Assembly (NCBI RefSeq): GCF_001426505.1
Contig: NZ_LMEV01000020.1
Location: 301,606-365,605, forward strand
DNA from: Variovorax sp. Root473
GTDB taxonomy: Bacteria; Pseudomonadota; Gammaproteobacteria; Burkholderiales; Burkholderiaceae_C
Length of the DNA stretch: 64,000 nt
Direction of reading: 5' to 3'
Numbering within the stretch: the stretch's first letter is position 1; each line of letters begins with the position of its first letter. The translations under genes and the position numbers were made by a program. The notes beneath the pieces were generated by a model, which saw only the letters and a program-made list of their open reading frames with translations, was not told the origin of the DNA and searched no databases. Below, piece after piece: positions 60,145 to 64,000 of this stretch.

Positions 60145-60699
60145 TCACCATGCGCGCCACAGCGCAATGACCAGCAGCGTGCAGAAGGCCGCCACGAGGT
60201 CGTCCAGAAGAATGCCGAAGCCGGCGCGCCACCACTGCACGCGCGCGGGGTCGCGGGGCTTGAAGGCGGCGTCGGCCCAACCCACGGGGCCGGGCTTGGC
60301 GGCATCGAAATAACGGAACAGCGCAAAGGCCGCGACCTGCGCCCACAGGCCGGCCGGCGTCACCAGCCAGAGCACGAGCCAGAAGGCGACGATTTCGTCC
60401 CACACGATGGCGCCGGGGTCGGCCACGTTCATGTTGCGCGCAGCGACCGTGCAGGCCCACCAGCCGATCGGCAGGCCGGCGAGGATGATCCAGCCGATGG
60501 TCGCGGGCGTGAACCACAGCTGCATCACCACGAAGGCGGCCCAGGCCCACAGCGTGCCGACGGTGCCGGGGGCGAAGCGCGACAGCCCCGAGCCGAAGCC
60601 CAGCGCAATGAAATGCGCGGGGTGCGAGAGCAGGAAGTGCAGGGTGGGACGGCGCATCGGGGAACGGGGCAGTGCGCCGGTGGCGGGAGAAGAATCCAT
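60145..60699 (-). CDS. pgpA: Phosphatidylglycerophosphatase A
   Basis: Inner-membrane phosphatase that makes phosphatidylglycerol. It has the hallmark motifs FGSGLSRFAPGTVGTLWAW, IVWDEIVAFWLVLW, FRYFDAAKPGPVGWAD and GFGILLDDLVAAF. With MDSSPATGALPRSP as start it has 184 residues; MHAASSS (60729) and MRDTSKP (60750) are also possible. Commonly follows thiL in relatives; thiL is not visible here. Coupled or nearly so to the CinA-domain gene. Confidence 0.94.
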   Translation of the reverse strand: MDSSPATGALPRSPMRRPTLHFLLSHPAHFIALGFGSGLSRFAPGTVGTLWAWAAFVVMQLWFTPATIGWIILAGLPIGWWACTVAARNMNVADPGAIVWDEIVAFWLVLWLVTPAGLWAQVAAFALFRYFDAAKPGPVGWADAAFKPRDPARVQWWRAGFGILLDDLVAAFCTLLVIALWRAW

Positions 60700-60785
60700 C
60701 GAAGAAGAGGAGGAAGAAGCGGCGTGCATCGGTTTCGAAGTGTCGCGCATCCCGTTCGGCGGCTGCGCACTGAAGTTTTTATTTA

Positions 60786-60810
60786 TCAAAGCAATAACTT
60801 GTTTAATTGA
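60786..60810. promoter_or_regulatory. Possible operator between pgpA and the MFS gene
   Basis: In an AT-rich patch, TCAA.....TTGA arms at the ends and CAA-TAAC-TTG in the middle form an imperfect nested palindrome (60786-60810). It lies 50 bases before the MFS ATG. It may be a MarR- or TetR-type site; no regulator is adjacent. Confidence 0.3.
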
Positions 60811-60858
60811 AGACCGCCGCCTAGTATCCAGGCTCCTTTTGCGTTCTCCTTCGTTCCC

Positions 60859-62334
60859 ATGTCGTCTTCCTCCTCTTCCCTCGAAGCTGCCGCCGTTGGC
60901 GCGTCGTCGCCCACTGCCGCGTGGCGCGACCTGTTCAGCGGGCGCAACGGCTGGCGCGCGCTGGCGCTGACCGGCGGCGTCGCCTTGCACGCGGTCAACG
61001 TCCACATCGTGACGACCGTGCTGCCCTCGGTGGTGCGCGAGATCGGCGGGCTCGACTGGTACGCCTGGAGCACGACCTTGTTCGTGGTCGGCTCGATCCT
61101 CGGGGCTACGCTCTCGGTGCGGCTGTTGGCCGCGCGCGGACCGCGCGGCGCTTGCCTCGTGGCGCTGGCCGTGTTCACCGCCGGCTCGGTGGGCTGCGCG
61201 CTGGCGCCGGCCATGCCGTGGCTGCTCACGGGGCGCACGGTGCAGGGCCTGGGCGGCGGCCTGCTGGCGGCGCTGAGCTATGGGCTGATCCAGCGTGTGT
61301 TCGAGCCTCGGCTGTGGCCGCGCGCGGTGGCGCTCGTATCAGGCATGTGGGGCGTCGCCACGCTGTGCGGACCGGCCGTGGGCGGACTGTTCGCGCAGGC
61401 CGGCCATTGGCGCTGGGCCTTCTGGGCGCTGCTGCCGGTGGCGGCGGCGCAGGCCCTGCTGGTGGCGGTGCAGTTGCGGCCCGCGGCGGGCATCCGGCAT
61501 GACCGGCCGGCGCAGATGCCGCGCGTGCCGGCGCCGCAGATCGCGCTGCTGGCGCTGTCGGTGCTGGTGATCGCGGCCAGCGGCTTCTGGCCCGGCCTCG
61601 CGGGACAGGCGGTGGGTGTGATGCTCGGCCTGGCCATCGGTTTTGCCGCCACCCGCATCGACCGCCATGCCCAGGGCGTGGGCGCCGTGCGCCTGCTGCC
61701 GACCGGCGCCTATGCACTCGGCACGCCGTTGGGCGCCATCTACGCGAGCGTGGCGCTGCTGCTGATCGGCACCACCACCGAGATCTTCGTGCCCTACTTC
61801 CTGCAACTGCTGCATGGCCACACGCCGCTCGCGGCGGGCTACCTCACGGCGGCGATGGCGGGCGGCTGGAGCATCGGCTCGCTGCTCTCGTCGGGCCGCC
61901 ATGGCACGAGCGCCGATCGCATGCTGCGCGCCGGACCGGTGGTCTGCACGGCCGGCCTGCTGGCGCTCGCGTGGCTGTTGCCGACGCCCGGTGCGCTCGA
62001 GGCTCACGTCGAGACCGCGCTCGTGGCCGTGGCGCTGGCCGCCGTCGGCTTCGGCGTGGGCATCGGGTGGCCGCACCTGCTGACGCGCGTGATGGCGCTC
62101 GCGCCGCGCGGCGAAGAGGGGCTGGCCTCCGCCTCGATCACCACCGTGCAGCTGTACGGCATGGCCGTCGGCGCGGCCGTGGCCGGGCTGGTGGCGAATG
62201 CGGCGGGGCTCACGGTGCCCGGTGGCATAGCCGGTGCGCGCAGCGCAGCGATCTGGTTGTTCGCCGCCTTCGCGCTGGCGCCTGCCATCGCCGCCTGGCT
62301 GGCATCGCGCGCGGCGGCGCGGCGCCCCCGTTAG
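60859..62334 (+). CDS. MFS transporter, 14-helix DHA2-like
   Basis: Exporter of 491 residues with about 14 hydrophobic segments. It starts with a Ser run, then ALALTGGVALHAVNVHIVTTVLPSVVREIGG and GSILGATLSVRLLAARGPRGA (motif A region) and GMWGVATLCGPAVGGLF (motif C-like). Motif C has the proline/glycine pattern of drug antiporters. Substrate unknown. The AT-rich 100 bases upstream hold its promoter, divergent from pgpA. The stop overlaps the convergent monooxygenase stop by three bases. Confidence 0.9.
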   Translation: MSSSSSSLEAAAVGASSPTAAWRDLFSGRNGWRALALTGGVALHAVNVHIVTTVLPSVVREIGGLDWYAWSTTLFVVGSILGATLSVRLLAARGPRGACLVALAVFTAGSVGCALAPAMPWLLTGRTVQGLGGGLLAALSYGLIQRVFEPRLWPRAVALVSGMWGVATLCGPAVGGLFAQAGHWRWAFWALLPVAAAQALLVAVQLRPAAGIRHDRPAQMPRVPAPQIALLALSVLVIAASGFWPGLAGQAVGVMLGLAIGFAATRIDRHAQGVGAVRLLPTGAYALGTPLGAIYASVALLLIGTTTEIFVPYFLQLLHGHTPLAAGYLTAAMAGGWSIGSLLSSGRHGTSADRMLRAGPVVCTAGLLALAWLLPTPGALEAHVETALVAVALAAVGFGVGIGWPHLLTRVMALAPRGEEGLASASITTVQLYGMAVGAAVAGLVANAAGLTVPGGIAGARSAAIWLFAAFALAPAIAAWLASRAAARRPR

Positions 62335-64000
62335 GCGAGCACGCCTTCCCAGGCCAAGGCCCGGCGGCGTCCACGCTCGCGCCGCGATTCGCCGCGCAAG
62401 GTGGCGACGAGGTCGTACACGTCGGCCGGCAGGTGCGCGCCGCGCCACGCAATGTGCTGGTCGGCGCGGCACATCACGAGCCGGTGCGCATAGGCCTTGG
62501 GCAGGCTTGCGGTCTCGATGTCGAGCACCGTGAGCGGCATGCGGTACGTGGCGGCGGCGCGCTCCAGCGGGCGCACGTCCACGCTGCGGTCGAAGCGCAG
62601 CAGCGTGTAGCCCGGACCGAAGGCGTCGTACAGCGAGCGCCCGTCGGCCAGCCAGAAATGAGGCGCGCGGCAGCCGGGCACGGTAGAGGGCGTGAACTCG
62701 CCCATCGAGTACGGCGGCGCGCGGTGCTCGCCGTCGGGCACGATGATCGGCGAGCCGGTGTAGAAGTAGCCGAAGTTCAGGCCCCCGCAGCAGAACTGCT
62801 GCACGTTGAGCGCATACGCCTCGCGGCCGATCTCGGCGCGCAGCGCGTCGCCCGCGGGGCCGGGCGCCTCGATGTCGGGCGGCACGGCGCGGCGCGCGCG
62901 GATCATCTTCTGCGCATGGTCCATCGCGAACTGCGACACCTGCTCGGTGATCGGCAACCGCTCGGCCTCGTAGGCGTCGAGGATGGCCTCGTCGGCCCAG
63001 CCCTGCACGCAGGCGCCCAGCAGCCATGAGAGGTTGAGCGCGTCGGCGATGCCGGCATTCATGCCGTAGCCCGCGTAGGGCACCCACAGGTGCGCGGCGT
63101 CGCCCGCGAGGAACACGCGGCCTTCACGGAAGCGCGTGGCCACGAGGCGCCGGCCGATCCAGTCTTCCTTGCTGATGATGTCGTAGTGAAAGTCGGGCCC
63201 CACGCCCAGGATCTCGCGGATCGAGGTGTCGCGATCGACCGAATCGAACTCGGGCTCTTCGGCGTTCAGGTGGTTGTGCACCAGCCAGGTCTCGTGGCCG
63301 TCGATGGCGAACATCGTGCCGCAGCGGCGCGGGTTCATGGCGTAGTACGACCACGCTGGTTTGCCCGGAATCAGCGCGCGCAGTTGCGGCGCGCGAATGA
63401 AGGTCGACTGCACGCGCTGGATCACGGCCGTGCCTTCGAGCTTCGCGCCGATCTGCTTGCGCACCGGTGAGCTGCCGCCGTCGCAGCCGACCATGTAGCG
63501 GCAGCGGATGCTGCGCGTGGCGCCGCTGTCCATGTCGGTGGCGATGGCGCTCACGCCGTCGGCGTCCTGTGTGAAGCGCTCGAACTGCGTACGGTTGCAC
63601 AGCGTCACGCCCGGCAGCGCGGCCGTGTGCTTCAGCAGGATCGGCTCGAGGTAGATCTGGTTGATTCGGTGCGGCGGCTCCGGCGTGGGCCACCACGCAT
63701 CGGGGCCCTCGGTTTCGGTGTAGCGGTCGCGCCGGCACGGGATCGGAATGCGCGTGAGCTCAGTGCCCGTCACCGAGGTGCGGAACACCACATCGTTCGG
63801 ATGGTCGGCCGGCAGCCCCGCATCGCGCAGCTGCTGCGCCACGCCCAGGCGGCGGAACTGCTCCATGGTGCGCGAGGCGACATGGTTGCACTTCACGTTC
63901 GGCGGTTCGGCAAAGCGGCGCGTTTCGCACAGGATCACGGTCACGCCGCGCGAGGCCAGGTCCATCGCCAGCGTGAGGCCCACGGGGCCGGCGCCGACGA
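62331..64000 (-). CDS. FAD-dependent monooxygenase, 5' end cut by the window
   Basis: Aromatic-hydroxylase type flavoprotein (PF01494). The visible part begins in the Rossmann motif VGAGPVGLTLAMDLASRGV, so only the first few residues lie outside. Further motifs are DGGSSPVRKQIG (DG motif) and FLAGDAAHLWVPYAGYGMNAGIADALNLSWLL (GD motif), followed by a long C-terminal thioredoxin-like region. MhpA-type hydroxylases are relatives. Around 556 residues are seen. The neighbouring genes are not a known degradation pathway, so the substrate is open. Confidence 0.92.
   Translation of the reverse strand, partial: VGAGPVGLTLAMDLASRGVTVILCETRRFAEPPNVKCNHVASRTMEQFRRLGVAQQLRDAGLPADHPNDVVFRTSVTGTELTRIPIPCRRDRYTETEGPDAWWPTPEPPHRINQIYLEPILLKHTAALPGVTLCNRTQFERFTQDADGVSAIATDMDSGATRSIRCRYMVGCDGGSSPVRKQIGAKLEGTAVIQRVQSTFIRAPQLRALIPGKPAWSYYAMNPRRCGTMFAIDGHETWLVHNHLNAEEPEFDSVDRDTSIREILGVGPDFHYDIISKEDWIGRRLVATRFREGRVFLAGDAAHLWVPYAGYGMNAGIADALNLSWLLGACVQGWADEAILDAYEAERLPITEQVSQFAMDHAQKMIRARRAVPPDIEAPGPAGDALRAEIGREAYALNVQQFCCGGLNFGYFYTGSPIIVPDGEHRAPPYSMGEFTPSTVPGCRAPHFWLADGRSLYDAFGPGYTLLRFDRSVDVRPLERAAATYRMPLTVLDIETASLPKAYAHRLVMCRADQHIAWRGAHLPADVYDLVATLRGESRRERGRRRALAWEGVLA

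Overview
The window is a contiguous piece of chromosome from a high-GC betaproteobacterium. Gene content points to Burkholderiales, family Comamonadaceae, and most likely Variovorax (inference from order and protein style, no search run): leuS-lptE-holA-proA, the proteobacterial-type gshA with kup and gshB, argS-SPOR-dsbA, lptA-lptB-rpoN, a PPi-type phosphofructokinase, and many LysR/IclR regulators, CoA-handling enzymes and MFS carriers. Coding density is very high, with ATGA/GTGA start-stop overlaps. I see no rRNA, tRNA, CRISPR array, prophage or insertion sequence.

Layout. 1-11.7 kb (+): end of an unidentified gene, leuS, lptE, holA, proA, gshA, kup, a benzoate-type transporter and gshB (translation, outer membrane, replication, proline, glutathione, potassium). 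11.7-19.7 kb (-): PepSY protein and TonB receptor with a possible Fur box, class II amidotransferase, membrane-anchored CHAP amidase, orphan ABC binding protein, DHA2 efflux pump. 19.9-24.1 kb: zinc metallopeptidase; PPi-phosphofructokinase coupled to a small CWC protein; a type IV pilin with a clear sigma-54 promoter, followed by a perfect hairpin and a Sel1-repeat protein. 24.2-38.9 kb: acyl-CoA dehydrogenase/enoyl-CoA hydratase operon, DUF2917/LysR pair, fasciclin lipoprotein, a small basic ORF preceded by a terminator-like hairpin, MFS, a haloacid dehalogenase-malate synthase G operon, a short HisC-like aminotransferase, an IclR regulator divergent from an HMG-CoA-lyase/CoA-transferase operon, LysR and DUF2214.

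39-53 kb: PsiF protein, argS, SPOR protein, dsbA, lptA-lptB, rpoN, a phospholipase D lipoprotein, LysE exporter, two YceI proteins with cytochrome b561, an orphan hybrid histidine kinase, and an RlmL-like methyltransferase overlapping a PIN nuclease. 54-64 kb: a kinase-like protein coupled to an FMN-binding glutamate synthase-like protein, a YecA/SEC-C protein, an MFS paralogue of the 29-kb carrier, GNAT and NTF2-like proteins, a CinA-type NMN amidase domain, pgpA, a DHA2-type MFS and an FAD monooxygenase cut by the window end.

Most of this is ordinary housekeeping and accessory metabolism, and I did not find a clear new defence or mobile system. The best leads are regulatory or functional pairings: (1) face-to-face overlapping promoters with paired palindromes between iclR and the lyase operon; (2) the sigma-54 pilin promoter with upstream direct repeats, in the same window as rpoN; (3) a dehalogenase with all recognised catalytic residues placed upstream of malate synthase G; (4) a hairpin plus U-tract just before a small basic ORF; (5) a PIN nuclease translationally coupled to an rRNA methyltransferase; (6) an atypical kinase coupled to a glutamate-synthase-like enzyme.
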